This document shows positions 40,701 through 49,994 of a stretch of 64,000 bases of DNA, one piece after another. Below the pieces are notes generated by a model. The model saw only the letters and a list, made by a program, of their open reading frames with translations, was not told the DNA's origin and ran no database searches. Positions within the stretch are counted from its first letter, which is position 1. Each line of letters opens with the position of its first letter. Position numbers and translations under genes: made by a program. The stretch lies in the NCBI GenBank assembly GCA_019634575.1, contig JAHCAY010000005.1, positions 1 through 64,000 on the forward strand. The letters run 5' to 3'. The stretch is from Candidatus Didemnitutus sp. GTDB lineage: Bacteria; Verrucomicrobiota; Verrucomicrobiia; Opitutales; Opitutaceae.

Positions 40701-41651
40701 GCGCGGCGTGAGGCTGTTCGGGCGATGGTTGTCGTTGTCGTAGCTCTCGAAGTTCGCCCGGATGGTCGTCTTGCTGAACGGCTTGAACGTGAACGCGGCG
40801 TAGTAGCGCTCGGTCTTGTCGTAGGACGGCTTGCGCTGGAAGCGGCGGTCGTCGTAGAGCGCGGCGCCGTAGATGGCCAGCTTGTCGTGGATGAGGCCCT
40901 GATTGAAATTCAACGAACTGCGGAACGAACCGTATTGATCCGTGCGGAACGAGAGGCTCGTCGTGTCGCGGTTGAGCAGCGCCGAGGCCGTGCTTTGGTT
41001 CGCGATGCCGGCGGGACTGCCGAGACCGAAGAGCATCGAGTTCGGGCCGCGGCTGATTTCGATCGACTGCGTATTGTAGGAATCGAACGGCACCGACGAG
41101 ATCGCGGGATAGTAGTTGATCGCCGCGCTCGGGGAACCGAGGCCGCGGACGCGATTCGCGCCGGCGTTGGTGTAGGACGCGACGGCGTTGCCTTGCGTGC
41201 CGCCGGCGATGGTGTCGAGCACACCGTCGTTGCGGAAGCTCTGCGTGCCTGGCGTGTAGGTAAGCGAGCCCTCCGTGTTTACCTCGTAGCGGAAGATGTC
41301 ATTGATGTCCGTCGAAGCGGTATCGTCCATCTGCTGCTTCGTGATGACTGAGATCGACGCACCGAGGTCGGCGAGATTCGTGTTGAGGCGGCTGCCGGCC
41401 AGCGTGTTCGCGGCGAAGTAGCCCTTGTCGTTGTTGGTCGTCACGGTGAACGGCGACAGCACGACGGGCTCTTCCTCCTTGCGCGCGTTTTCCTTCACCG
41501 TCTCCACCGGGACGGGTTTGCGGTTTTCGGGCTGCCGATCGGCAGCCGCAGGCGCCGCTTGCTGCGCCATGCCCGACGGAGCGAGCAGGACGGCAATCAC
41601 CGGCGCGAGGTAACGAACTCCGTGAAGGAGCCTCGAGGGTAGGTTCAGCAT
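37779..41651 (-). CDS. TonB-dependent outer-membrane receptor
   Basis: This 1290-residue protein starts at MLNLPSRLLHGVRYLAPVIAVLLAPSGMAQQ, a signal peptide. The plug region begins VVLSPFTVTTNNDKGYFAANTLAGSRLNTNLADLGASISVITKQQMDD. IEISRGPNSMLFGLGSPAGIANQST is the typical plug end. A long beta-barrel follows and ends in the terminal aromatic motif FTLTTTFDF. It would import glycan fragments or a siderophore using TonB energy. No SusD-like lipoprotein is present, which is usual for Opitutaceae and unlike Bacteroidetes. Placement beside the pectin genes suggests oligosaccharide uptake. It is a single-gene unit ending in a clear terminator. The upstream TTG-start extension is rejected because it would displace the signal peptide. 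Confidence 0.93.
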   Translation of the reverse strand: MLNLPSRLLHGVRYLAPVIAVLLAPSGMAQQAAPAAADRQPENRKPVPVETVKENARKEEEPVVLSPFTVTTNNDKGYFAANTLAGSRLNTNLADLGASISVITKQQMDDTASTDINDIFRYEVNTEGSLTYTPGTQSFRNDGVLDTIAGGTQGNAVASYTNAGANRVRGLGSPSAAINYYPAISSVPFDSYNTQSIEISRGPNSMLFGLGSPAGIANQSTASALLNRDTTSLSFRTDQYGSFRSSLNFNQGLIHDKLAIYGAALYDDRRFQRKPSYDKTERYYAAFTFKPFSKTTIRANFESYDNDNHRPNSLTPRDYVTQWNLAGQPYYDAPSHKIYSLKTGQVLSMMVNNSANTTYAQALRDFVRAQPGYDPTKRGTSATNFNGTDTNFTFYNGLSIFGNTNWGIPANWKAGTTSANILFVPGIGEVNQARSIMQIAGGQLVNWFQPTYNYRYLPNYGVAGNPAGNPSVGPAEATIWANPAQSDIYTRTYTSSAGWTAAGNGILASSYRYPSVTDKSIYDWTSVNINSMNFGVAKNKNYNVELEQELPWNLYVNAGWFRQDWSQRTNYTVAQLNVATLFVDTNKTLPDGSANPYFGKPYVEDQDPDAYYNAELDDHYRAMLAWTPDFTRNSGWTKWLGKHQILGLWSRDEYLATTIRQRLEYMSSTSATGAYRYLRNPNNLADGTPSGWNRQTTSLRRTYYLASPTDPNGVVTRSAGYWDYLDYSGTIRAYDYDQSQFIPIGVTTAFDDFDAGTGRNQRIVDSKSGGMTSYLWGNRLIATFGFREDKYKARVTNTGLPAVKDSNGNIVADAITAPQKWVNGVFQRDFLFNRWGPYAELTGRTKTIGGVLRPFQGWANIDRRADNGSLLWQFVRDFGVSFNKSDNFNPPSSALGDFYGKQLAKPVGEGKDIGVQFSLFDNKLFARVTWFDASNLNENISAPVVFGRLSNNIDQTLFRNWARTISLINLQATHPGDTRYNPVDSTNFGANLSTAEEAEVQAAAAKIWKLPYDYYSTLPYTTGATRNAQAKGLEAEISYNPTRNWTLKFTFGKQDTKYSSVLKEFDPWAAERMAVWKAAKASDYLLPQYQSMATYQTKSDGTGRQVNLTNFWSSFGYNSALFPEQANAFANPEANWNGVVVPQLTLDRDLQGQSVQGQRKYRWSMLSNYTFSTGKLKGVSVGGSLRWEDKAVIGYAGKSSGVNLYNGVPVLDYADVTKPYYDKEHYYTDLWISYRFTTWSNKVRAKVQLNVSNVFENGGLRPVAVNYDGSPYSFRIIDPRQFTLTTTFDF

Positions 41652-41873
41652 AAGGGTGCGGGGTCGATTCGCTGGGGAAGCGAAGTGCTTGTATCGGATC
41701 GCGCGTGAGGAGGGGTGCGCGAGGTGCGGAGCTTTCCTGCACCCGCCGCATATGAACGACAAATCAGGCGCACCTCAGACAGTTCGAAATCTCCGGACTC
41801 GCGCGCGAAATCCGCGCGGCGAAGATCACGTCGCAGTTGCCGCCGCGCGCCGACGCGCTTCTGCTAACACGTC
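41652..41873. other. Divergent intergenic region
   Basis: A 222-bp stretch between the receptor and the first oxidoreductase, transcribed away from each other. It must hold both promoters, but I see no convincing -35/-10 pair or palindromic operator. Confidence 0.5.
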
Positions 41874-42959
41874 ATGCCCCACCGCCCCGCCCCATCCGAT
41901 TTGCTCCCCGGAGAAAAACCGCGCCCGGTAGTCGCGGGTGACGATTTCGTGTTCGCCGCCGCGCATCTCGATCACGGCCACATCTTCGGCCAATGCGAGG
42001 GACTCGTGGCCGCCGGCGGACAACTGAAGTGGATCCACGACCCGGACGCGCAGCGCGCCGCGGCGCTGCAGGCGAAGCACCCCGGAGCCAGAATCGCGCG
42101 CGCGTTCGACGAGATTCTCGACGACGGTGCCGTTCGCCTGGTCGCAGCCGCTGCGGTGCCGAGTGAGCGCGGCCCGCTCGGGTGCCGCGTGATGCGCGCC
42201 GGCAAGGACTACTTTACCGACAAGACGCCCTTCACCACGCTCGCGCAACTGGCCGACGCGCGGCGGACCGCCGCCGAGACCGGCCGCAAGTATGCGGTCT
42301 ATTTCAGCGAGCGGCTCCACAACGAAGCTGCGATGCACGCCACCGACCTCATCGCGCGCGGCGCGATCGGCAAAGTGCTCCAGGTGATCGGCCTCGGACC
42401 GCATCGACTCGGCAAGGCGGGTCGCCCCGCGTGGTTTTTCGAGAAAGCCAAATACGGCGGCATCCTCTGCGACATCGGCTCGCACCAGTTCGAGCAGTTC
42501 CTCACGTGGTCCGGTGCGCGTTCCGCCGAGGTGACGCACGCGGCCGTCGCCAATCACGCGCATCCCGCAACGCCGGAGCTCGAGGACTACGGCGAGGCGT
42601 CGCTCGTCGGCGACAATGGCGCGACGAACTTCGTGCGCGTCGACTGGTTCACGCCCGACGGCCTCGGCACTTGGGGCGACGGACGCAATTTCGTCCTCGG
42701 CACGCGCGGCTACCTCGAGCTGCGCAAATACATCGATGTCGCGCGCGATGCGGTGGGCAACCAAGTCTATCTCGTCGACGAACGCGGCGAACACCATCTG
42801 TCCGTCGACGGCCAAGTCGGCTACCGCTTCTTCGGCGAACTCATCCTCGATTGCCTGAATCGCACCGAACGCGCCATGACGCAGGAACACGCCTTCGCCG
42901 CCGCCGAGCTTTGCCTCCGCGCGCAAGCCGCCGCGCGTCGGCTGCCGACTGTGCGCTGA
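41874..42959 (+). CDS. Gfo/Idh/MocA-family oxidoreductase (first copy)
   Basis: This 361-residue protein lacks the usual N-terminal GxGxxG start. It begins with an extra 25 residues, and the Rossmann region reads DDFVFAAAHLDHGHIFGQCEGLVAAGGQLKWIHDPDAQRAAAL. The conserved KxPF lysine motif (DYFTDKTPFTTLAQL) and a C-terminal dehydrogenase domain (GGILCDIGSHQFEQFLTWSGA, HAAVANHAHP) are present. Members oxidise or epimerise sugars or their derivatives with NAD(P). It is monocistronic, ending 19 bp from the convergent SDR gene. The weak glycine motif means cofactor binding may differ from the family norm. Confidence 0.82.
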   Translation: MPHRPAPSDLLPGEKPRPVVAGDDFVFAAAHLDHGHIFGQCEGLVAAGGQLKWIHDPDAQRAAALQAKHPGARIARAFDEILDDGAVRLVAAAAVPSERGPLGCRVMRAGKDYFTDKTPFTTLAQLADARRTAAETGRKYAVYFSERLHNEAAMHATDLIARGAIGKVLQVIGLGPHRLGKAGRPAWFFEKAKYGGILCDIGSHQFEQFLTWSGARSAEVTHAAVANHAHPATPELEDYGEASLVGDNGATNFVRVDWFTPDGLGTWGDGRNFVLGTRGYLELRKYIDVARDAVGNQVYLVDERGEHHLSVDGQVGYRFFGELILDCLNRTERAMTQEHAFAAAELCLRAQAAARRLPTVR

Positions 42960-42978
42960 ACGGCGCGGATCGCGCGAC

Positions 42979-43755
42979 TCAGAGACGCGGGATCGTGAGG
43001 CCGCCGTCGACGAGGATCACCTGGCCGGTGGAATACGGAAAATCGCCGCGCGCGAGCGCGGCCACGGCGCGGCCGACGTCATCGGGGAAACCCCAGCGCG
43101 GCTGCACGAACGCGCCGCCGGCAATGAGCTTGTCGTATTTCTCAGTCACCGCCGCGGTCATGTCGGTTTTGATTACACCGGGACGAATCTCGAAGGATGG
43201 AATGCCGTCGGCGCCGAGCCGGGCGGCGAAGAGCTCGTTGAGCATCGCGAGACCGGCTTTCGCGATGCAGTATTCGCCGCGGTTGACGCTGGCCATCGTC
43301 GCTGAGACGGAACTGACGGTGACAATCGCAGCGCTGAAGGAAGCGTCGGCTTTCTTCTCGGCGACCATGTCGCGCGCGATCGCCTGCGTGAGGAAGAACA
43401 CGCCGCGAAGGTTCGTGTTCATCACGTAGTCGTAGCTCTCCTCGGTGGTTTCGAGAAGATCGGCGCGGATTTTCGGCGCGACGCCTGCGTTATTGACGAG
43501 GAGGTTCAGCGCACGGCCGCCGGTGAACTCGCGGCAGACGGCGAGGATCGCCGCGCGGCCCTCGGCGGAACCGACGTCGCCGCGCGCGTAGGCGACGCGG
43601 ATGCCGTGCTTCGCGAGCGCGGCGAGCGGTTCGGCGACCTGATCCTCGGGGCGCATGCCGTTGACGATGAGGTCCCACTTTTCGGCGGCGAGTTTCTCGG
43701 CAATGCCGAAGCCGATGCCGCGCGAGCCACCCGTTACTAGAGCTACTTTGTTCAT
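42979..43755 (-). CDS. Short-chain dehydrogenase/reductase
   Basis: This 258-residue classical SDR has the NAD(P) motif TGGSRGIGFGIAEKL (residues 8-22) and LLVNNAGVAP. The catalytic Ser is in IVTVSSVSATMA, with Tyr and Lys in YCIAKAG. The C-terminus QVILVDGGLTIPRL is typical of FabG-like reductases. In a set with a Gfo/Idh/MocA enzyme and a sugar isomerase, a sugar or sugar-acid oxidoreductase is more likely than fatty-acid synthesis. It is last in a leftward set, and the gap before it holds a hairpin repeat. Confidence 0.9.
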   Translation of the reverse strand: MNKVALVTGGSRGIGFGIAEKLAAEKWDLIVNGMRPEDQVAEPLAALAKHGIRVAYARGDVGSAEGRAAILAVCREFTGGRALNLLVNNAGVAPKIRADLLETTEESYDYVMNTNLRGVFFLTQAIARDMVAEKKADASFSAAIVTVSSVSATMASVNRGEYCIAKAGLAMLNELFAARLGADGIPSFEIRPGVIKTDMTAAVTEKYDKLIAGGAFVQPRWGFPDDVGRAVAALARGDFPYSTGQVILVDGGLTIPRL

Positions 43756-43767
43756 CGGAAGATCCTG

Positions 43768-43837
43768 TTTTAACGCAATGGCGCAAAGACGCTAAGGATC
43801 GCTTGGTCTTCGCGCCTTGGCGTCTTCGCGTTTAATT
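43768..43837. repeat. Intergenic inverted repeat (AACGC-AAGACGC type)
   Basis: The left arm (TTTAACGCAATGGCGCAAAG from 43768) and the right arm (ending GGCGTCTTCGCGTTTAATTT at 43837) are imperfectly complementary. Both are built from a GCGCAAAGACGC-type unit. The repeat lies between two genes of one leftward set. This style of repeat is dispersed in many bacterial genomes. Confidence 0.8.
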
Positions 43838-43842
43838 TGAAA

Positions 43843-44991
<1,149 letters not shown>

Positions 44992-44994
44992 AAA

Positions 44995-45088
44995 AGCGGT
45001 AAGCAGTAAGCGATAAGCTTTAAGCTGGGTTTGCGGTGAGTGGGTTTGAGAGAGCTGGGCTTACAGCTTTGAGCTTACTGCTTAAGCT
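44995..45088. repeat. Intergenic inverted repeat (TAAGC-type, first copy)
   Basis: The left arm 44995-45026 (AGCGGTAAGCAGTAAGCGAT...) and right arm 45053-45088 (...GAGCTTACTGCTTAAGCT) are made of short TAAGC/GCTTA units and can pair. A second copy of the same type lies at 45923-46010. Confidence 0.8.
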
Positions 45089-45099
45089 GCGCGAAGCGC

Positions 45100-45924
45100 T
45101 CAGACGTGGTCGCGGTAGGCTTGGACGATTTTCTGGAGGTAGTCGTCCTGGTCAGTCGCCCAGAGGCGCGTGGAGAAGACTTCGACTTCGTTGAAGCCGC
45201 GATAGCCGGTTGCCTCGACCCACGCGCGGATTTGGCGGAGCGGAATGCAACCTTCGCCCATGAGGCCGCGATCATTGAGCATATCGACAGTCGGCGTGCG
45301 CCAATCGCAGACGTGATAGGCGAAGAGCGCGCCGAGTTTTCCGCAGCGGGCGATTTCCTGCTCGAGCGCTGGATCCCACCAGAGGTGGTAAACGTCCGCC
45401 GCGACGCCGACGAACGGCGAGCGGAGTTGCTCCACCATGTCGTTGGCTTGCGCGAGCGTGTTCACGGCGGAGCGGTCGCCGGCATACATCGGGTGCAGCG
45501 GCTCGATGGCGAGCTTCACGCCGGCGGCTTGGCAATCGGGGAGCAGCGCGGCGATACCGTCGGCGATCTGCTTGCGCGACTCGACAAGCGACTGGCCGGG
45601 CACGGCGCCGCAGACGAGCACGATGAGCGGCGCGCCGAGCGCGTGCGCCTCGGCGATGGCGCGGCGGTTGTCGTCGAGCGCCTTAGCGCGGCCCTCAGCG
45701 GTGAGCGCTGGGAAAAAGCCACCGCGGCAGAGCGACACGATGCTGAGATCGTGATCACGGAGCATTTTCCCCGTGGCGGCGATGTCGCGCCCGGCGAGCG
45801 CGTCGCGCCAGACGGTGATGCCCTTCACGCCGGCGGCGGAGAATTTCGCCGCAGCGGTCTCGATCGGCCACGGCTTCGTGGTGATCGTGTGGATGCAGAG
45901 GCGGGAGAGATCGGCAGTAGCCAT
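45100..45924 (-). CDS. Sugar phosphate isomerase/epimerase family protein
   Basis: This 274-residue TIM-barrel protein is of the xylose-isomerase-like (AP endonuclease 2) superfamily. Metal-ligand positions are visible in VKLAIEPLHPMYAGDRSAVN (Glu), VGVAADVYHLWWDPAL (Asp and His), FAYHVCDWRTP (His) and GFNEVEVFS (Glu). Such enzymes epimerise or isomerise ketoses, or act on oxidised sugars. Placed between a GH88-like glycosidase and a Gfo/Idh/MocA dehydrogenase, it likely processes the monosaccharide released by that glycosidase. Confidence 0.85.
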   Translation of the reverse strand: MATADLSRLCIHTITTKPWPIETAAAKFSAAGVKGITVWRDALAGRDIAATGKMLRDHDLSIVSLCRGGFFPALTAEGRAKALDDNRRAIAEAHALGAPLIVLVCGAVPGQSLVESRKQIADGIAALLPDCQAAGVKLAIEPLHPMYAGDRSAVNTLAQANDMVEQLRSPFVGVAADVYHLWWDPALEQEIARCGKLGALFAYHVCDWRTPTVDMLNDRGLMGEGCIPLRQIRAWVEATGYRGFNEVEVFSTRLWATDQDDYLQKIVQAYRDHV

Positions 45925-46010
45925 AAGCGATAAGCGGTAAGCTTTAAGCGGGGTGTGGGCGGATTCAGCGGCTCTGAGCTTTCAGCTTTGCGCTTAGAGC
46001 TCACCGCTGA
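45923..46010. repeat. Intergenic inverted repeat (TAAGC-type, second copy)
   Basis: The left arm starts at 45923 (ATAAGCGATAAGCGGTAAGC...) and the right arm (45966-46010) contains TTTGCGCTTAGAGCTCACCGC. It is the same type as 44995-45088. It starts on the last codon of the isomerase start region. Confidence 0.78.
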
Positions 46011-46016
46011 GCGGCC

Positions 46017-47396
46017 TCAGCCGCGCAGGCAGCCGAAGAAGGTGTAGTAGGGCTTGTTCTCGATCACGCGTTGCAGGTAGAGCGCGGCTTCGCGGAGGTG
46101 GTAATCGCCCCATTGGCAGGCTTCGCCGCACGGCACTTTCTGGCCGGGCGGGATGTAGTCCCAACCGTTCGGGCGGTGATAGACAGTGTGGACGAGCAGG
46201 CCTTGGTGGTCGGGCGCGGTGGCTAGATACGCGTCGCTGAGGAGCGTGCGCATCGTCGTGAGACCGGCTTGCCAGTAGGTTTTGCCTTCGGCGGTTTCGC
46301 CGAGATAACGGCCGAGGCGGAGCAGGCCTTGCGCGCCGATCGCGGCGGCGGACGAGTCCACCGGCTCGAAATCGTTGAAAGGCTCGGCCGGGCGCGAGCG
46401 CCAGTCGCCGAGGCGGTGCAGGTGCGGCGCGCCGCCGTCCCAATACGGGATGCCGTCGGTGGCGGTGTTGGCGATGAACCAGTCGCAGGTCGCGCGCGCG
46501 CCCTTGAGGAGCACGGACTCCCACTTGGCGCGGCCACCGAGTGGCGCGAGTTCGGCATCGCTGACGGTTTTGAGAAACTCGAGTTCCTCGGCGAAGCCCA
46601 CCATCGCCCACGAGAGACCGCGCGTCCAGGTCGTGAAACCGGAGAAACCCTGCTGCGAATTCGGACAGCGGAAACGTCCGTCGTTGCGGTTGAAGACCGC
46701 CTCGTGCGTCGTGCGGCCGCGCTCGGCGGGCACATCGTAGCTGTCGCGGCCTTCGCCGTAGTAGATCGAGTATTTCGCCGTGGCGTCGATGTGCTGGAGG
46801 CCGCGATCGAGGAGCGAATGCGCGGCGTCATTTTCGCCCATGAGGCGGTGGCCGAGGCGATGCGCGACCATGAGGATGCGGACCGAGCGGATCGTATCCA
46901 CGAAGAGGGAGTGCGGGCCGTTGAACGAGTAGATGTAGCCGCCGCCGCCGAAGAGCGTGGACCAGCGCGCGGCTTGGACGGCGCCGGAGGTTTTCAGCGC
47001 GAGCTCGCAGAAGTCGATGTGCGTCGCGGGGAGCTTGCCCTCGCGCTGGAGGCGCAGCCAGTTGCCGTAGGTCGAGAGATTGTTGAAGCCGTGGTCGTGC
47101 ACGCCGAAGTGCGAGACGTGCGAGGCCATGCGGTCGACGGTGAGCTGCTGCGCGGTGTCGGCGAAGCGTCGCTCGCCGGTCGCATCGAACTGGAGGAACG
47201 CGGAGCCGTAGTTGAACCCTTCGGTCCACTCGGTCCAGCCGCGCGCGGTGTATTGTCCGGCCACGGTGAAAACGGGCGAGCCCTTCGCCGGATCGTAGCT
47301 GTGGAAGATGGAATCAATCTTCGAACCAGAGAGCTGCCAGAAGCGCGTCAGAGCGGACGTGAGCGCGGCGGGTTGGAGGACGGGGTCGATTTGCAT
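46017..47396 (-). CDS. GH88-like unsaturated uronyl hydrolase family protein
   Basis: This 459-residue protein has no signal peptide. An alpha/alpha-barrel layout is suggested by repeated helical segments and aromatic-rich motifs: HGFNNLSTYGNWLRL, SLFVDTIRSVRILMVAHRLGHRLMGEND, SIYYGEGRDSYDVPAERGRTTHEAVFNRNDGRFRCPNSQQGFSGFTTWTRGLSWAMVGFAEELEFL and VPCGEACQWGDYHLREAALYLQRVI. The TWTRGLSWA segment resembles the WARGQAWA block of GH88/GH105 enzymes, which hydrate unsaturated uronates left by lyases. That role fits a pathway downstream of the PL26-like and heparinase-like lyases. The family call is moderate: the catalytic Asp pair was not placed with certainty. Confidence 0.62.
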   Translation of the reverse strand: MQIDPVLQPAALTSALTRFWQLSGSKIDSIFHSYDPAKGSPVFTVAGQYTARGWTEWTEGFNYGSAFLQFDATGERRFADTAQQLTVDRMASHVSHFGVHDHGFNNLSTYGNWLRLQREGKLPATHIDFCELALKTSGAVQAARWSTLFGGGGYIYSFNGPHSLFVDTIRSVRILMVAHRLGHRLMGENDAAHSLLDRGLQHIDATAKYSIYYGEGRDSYDVPAERGRTTHEAVFNRNDGRFRCPNSQQGFSGFTTWTRGLSWAMVGFAEELEFLKTVSDAELAPLGGRAKWESVLLKGARATCDWFIANTATDGIPYWDGGAPHLHRLGDWRSRPAEPFNDFEPVDSSAAAIGAQGLLRLGRYLGETAEGKTYWQAGLTTMRTLLSDAYLATAPDHQGLLVHTVYHRPNGWDYIPPGQKVPCGEACQWGDYHLREAALYLQRVIENKPYYTFFGCLRG

Positions 47397-47418
47397 CGGG
47401 AGGAAAGGCGGAGAGGGC

Positions 47419-47952
47419 TCAGTAGCGTTTGTCTTTGCGCAGGTGCAGAATCACGAACTGCGAATCCGCGAGCGCCTCGTAGGTGTGTTGCTGGATGGCG
47501 TCGAACTGGATGCTCTCGCCGGCCTCGAGCACGCACGTCTCGTGCGGCAGCATCAGGCGCAGCTTGCCCTCGGTGACCCAGCAAACCTCGGTGTCGTCGT
47601 GGTGGATCTCCGGCCGCGAGACCTTCGCGCCTTTCGGCGCCGTGCCGAGCAGGCCGACGACATTCGCGTATTTGATCTGCCGGAATTTGAACTCGCCCGA
47701 GCGGTAATTTTTCTCGGCCGTGCGGTGTGCCAGTTGCGACTCCGCCATGGCGAGCAAGTCCGTCGCGCTGAGGCCAAAGGCGCGCGCCAGGCGGAAAAGC
47801 GTCTCCAACTCGGCCGACTGCTGATTGCGCTCGAGCTTCGAGATCACCGCCACCGAGACGCCGGAGGCATCCGAGAGTTGGACCAGCGTCAACTCGCGCT
47901 GCTCGCGGAGCGTGCGCAGGACGGAAAAGTCGAATTTTGGCGCTTCCGGCAT
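47419..47952 (-). CDS. XRE-family regulator with C-terminal cupin domain
   Basis: This protein is 177 residues long from the ATG chosen here; a TTG at 47994 would add 14 residues. The helix-turn-helix (VLRTLREQRELTLVQLSDASGVSVAVISKLERNQQSAELETLFRLARAFGL) is followed by a small cupin barrel (SRPEIHHDDTEVCWVTEGKLRLMLPHETCVLEAGESIQFDAIQQHTYEALAD). The cupin probably binds a small metabolite or metal. Regulators of this type usually control the adjacent catabolic genes. It is first in the leftward set and lies 22 bp before the GH88-like gene, so it likely autoregulates that operon. The TTG start coincides with a perfect TTGACA hexamer, which favours the internal ATG. Confidence 0.85.
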   Translation of the reverse strand: MPEAPKFDFSVLRTLREQRELTLVQLSDASGVSVAVISKLERNQQSAELETLFRLARAFGLSATDLLAMAESQLAHRTAEKNYRSGEFKFRQIKYANVVGLLGTAPKGAKVSRPEIHHDDTEVCWVTEGKLRLMLPHETCVLEAGESIQFDAIQQHTYEALADSQFVILHLRKDKRY

Positions 47953-47965
47953 GATTTCGCCGGCG

Positions 47966-47994
47966 ATAAATGATAGCCTCTTTTTTTCTGTCAA
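47966..47994 (-). promoter_or_regulatory. Weak candidate promoter for the XRE-cupin operon
   Basis: A perfect -35 hexamer TTGACA occupies 47994-47989 on the minus strand. At 17-base spacing the -10 would be ATTTAT (3 of 6 matches). The better TATCAT comes only 13 bases after, which is too close. It lies in a locally AT-rich patch of an otherwise GC-rich region. Confidence 0.3.
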
Positions 47995-48098
47995 CGAAAA
48001 CCACTAAAACCGGATTGCAACACCTGCCCAGCCCCACCGGACCGCGCCGGCGCAGGATTGGCTTGTCCCCTCCCCGCGCTGTGGTGTGCTCGGCGCGA

Positions 48099-49994
48099 AT
48101 GTGCGGTATTGCCGGAGTCCTCAGCCCTGAACTGGACGCCGGGCGGCGCGAGGACGCTGTCCGCCGCATGGTCGCGCGCCAGCGCCCGCGGGGTCCTGAC
48201 GACGACGGCCTCATCTCCGACGGCCCGGCGACGATCGGCATGTGCCGACTAGCGATCTTCGATCCCGCGCACGGCCACCAACCGATGGTCAGCGCGGGCG
48301 GACGCTTCAGTCTCGTTTTCAACGGCGCGATCTACAACTTCCGGGAGTTGCGCGAACGGCTCGCCACCGGCGGGGCGCAGTTCCACACCGAGTGCGACAC
48401 CGAGGTGCTGCTCGCCGCCTACGAACGCTACGGCGACGACTGCGTGCATCATCTCCGCGGCATGTTCGCCTTCGCGGTCTGGGATCGGCTGCATCAGCGG
48501 CTGTTCGCGGCGCGCGATTCGCTGGGCATCAAGCCGCTCTATTATGCGCGCCGCGCCGACGACACCTTCATCTTCGGTTCGGAGCTGAACGCCCTGCTCG
48601 CCAGCGAGCTGTTGGAACGCGAGATCGATCCGGTCGCGGTGGGCGATTTCCTGGCATGGTTCGCCGTGCCGGCACCGCGCACGATTTATCGCGGCATCGC
48701 CAACCTCCCGCCGGGGCACTCCCTGATCGTCGAACGCGAGGGACGCTGCCGCATCAACAAGTGGTGGCGCCTGCCCGCCGCGCAACACGCCGCGCCGAAA
48801 GGCACGTATCTCCAGTTTGTCGGCGAGTTGCGCGAACGGCTCGACGATACGATCCGTGCGCATCGCTTGGCTGATGTGCCAGTGGGCGCATTCCTGTCGG
48901 GCGGCTTGGATTCGACCGCGGTAGTCGCACTCATGTCGAAAACAGGCGGCGGCCGCCTGAAGACCTTCTCCCTCGTCTTCAACGAAGCGGACTACTCCGA
49001 GGCCGAGCAAGCGCGCCTCGCGGCCCGCGAGATTGGCACGGACCACCACGAAGAGGTGCTGACCGGCGATCGCATCGCTGCCGACATGCCGCGCATCCTC
49101 GATCTGTTCGATCAACCGACCGGCGACGGTATCAACACCTACTACGTGAGCCGCGCCGCGAAGGCAGGCGGCGTGAAGGTCGCGCTGTCGGGCTTGGGTG
49201 GCGACGAGCTGTTCGGCGGCTATCCGTCGTTCACCGACATGCCGCGCCTCGCCCGGTGGCTGCCCGTCTGGCGACAACTGCCGGAAAGGATACGCCTGCG
49301 CCTCGTGGCTCCGCTGCGCCGCCGCGGCACCTGGTCGCGGAAGCTCGCGGACTTTCTCGAGAACGCGCGCGACCTGCACGAGCTGTGCGCGCTACGCCGT
49401 CGCGTGCTCTCGGAATCAGTGCGCCTGGAACTCCTTTCGCCGGAGGCACGCCGCCTCGCCGTGCGGCAGGGCGCAAGCCACCCGATGCTCGACGACTTTG
49501 TGTTCGATCTGCTCGGTGCCGACTCGACGCAAATCGTCAGCGCGTGGGAGATGCGCACCTACATGACCGACGTGCTGCTGCGCGACAGCGACGTCTTCTC
49601 GATGGCCAACTCGCTCGAATTGCGCGTGCCGTTCGTCGACCGCGCGTTCGTCGAGTGGTGGTGGAACCAGCCGCGCGCGTATCGTTTCGACCCGCGGCGG
49701 CCGAAGTCCGCCCTCGCGGACGCCGTGGCCGACTGCGTGCCGGAAGCCATTCGCGCACGGCGCAAGCGCGGCTTCACCCTGCCCTACCCGGTCTGGATGC
49801 GGGCGCAGCTCCGACCGTTCCTCGCCGAGACTTTTTCCGCGTCGTCGCTCGAACGCTGTCCATGGTTGGACACCGCGACCGCCCAGCGGGAATGGGTGCG
49901 CTTCGACACGGGGCGCGACGACGCCAATTGGGGCCGGGTGTGGACGCTCGCGATCCTGATCGCGTTCGCCAACCGCCGGGAGGTGCGCGCATGA
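48099..49994 (+). CDS. Asparagine-synthase-like glutamine amidotransferase
   Basis: This 631-residue enzyme starts at MCGIAGVL, which makes Cys2 the catalytic nucleophile after removal of Met1; a 43-residue upstream extension is rejected for that reason. The glutaminase half includes RGPDDDG, FNGAIYNFRELRERL and GMFAFAVWD. The ATP-pyrophosphatase half has the P-loop SGGLDSTA (about 267-274), ALSGLGGDELFGGY and SLELRVPFVDRAFVEW. Paralogues in exopolysaccharide loci are thought to amidate sugars or peptides rather than make free asparagine. It is coupled to the GT4 gene downstream by an ATGA overlap. Confidence 0.93.
   Translation: MCGIAGVLSPELDAGRREDAVRRMVARQRPRGPDDDGLISDGPATIGMCRLAIFDPAHGHQPMVSAGGRFSLVFNGAIYNFRELRERLATGGAQFHTECDTEVLLAAYERYGDDCVHHLRGMFAFAVWDRLHQRLFAARDSLGIKPLYYARRADDTFIFGSELNALLASELLEREIDPVAVGDFLAWFAVPAPRTIYRGIANLPPGHSLIVEREGRCRINKWWRLPAAQHAAPKGTYLQFVGELRERLDDTIRAHRLADVPVGAFLSGGLDSTAVVALMSKTGGGRLKTFSLVFNEADYSEAEQARLAAREIGTDHHEEVLTGDRIAADMPRILDLFDQPTGDGINTYYVSRAAKAGGVKVALSGLGGDELFGGYPSFTDMPRLARWLPVWRQLPERIRLRLVAPLRRRGTWSRKLADFLENARDLHELCALRRRVLSESVRLELLSPEARRLAVRQGASHPMLDDFVFDLLGADSTQIVSAWEMRTYMTDVLLRDSDVFSMANSLELRVPFVDRAFVEWWWNQPRAYRFDPRRPKSALADAVADCVPEAIRARRKRGFTLPYPVWMRAQLRPFLAETFSASSLERCPWLDTATAQREWVRFDTGRDDANWGRVWTLAILIAFANRREVRA

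Noticed and set aside
41652-41762. 37-residue extension of the TonB receptor from a TTG
   Set aside because: It would bury the clear signal peptide that begins at the ATG at 41651.
47953-47994. TTG start extending the XRE-cupin protein by 14 residues
   Set aside because: The TTG is part of a perfect TTGACA hexamer and the added residues show no family similarity. The ATG at 47952 is preferred, though not proven.
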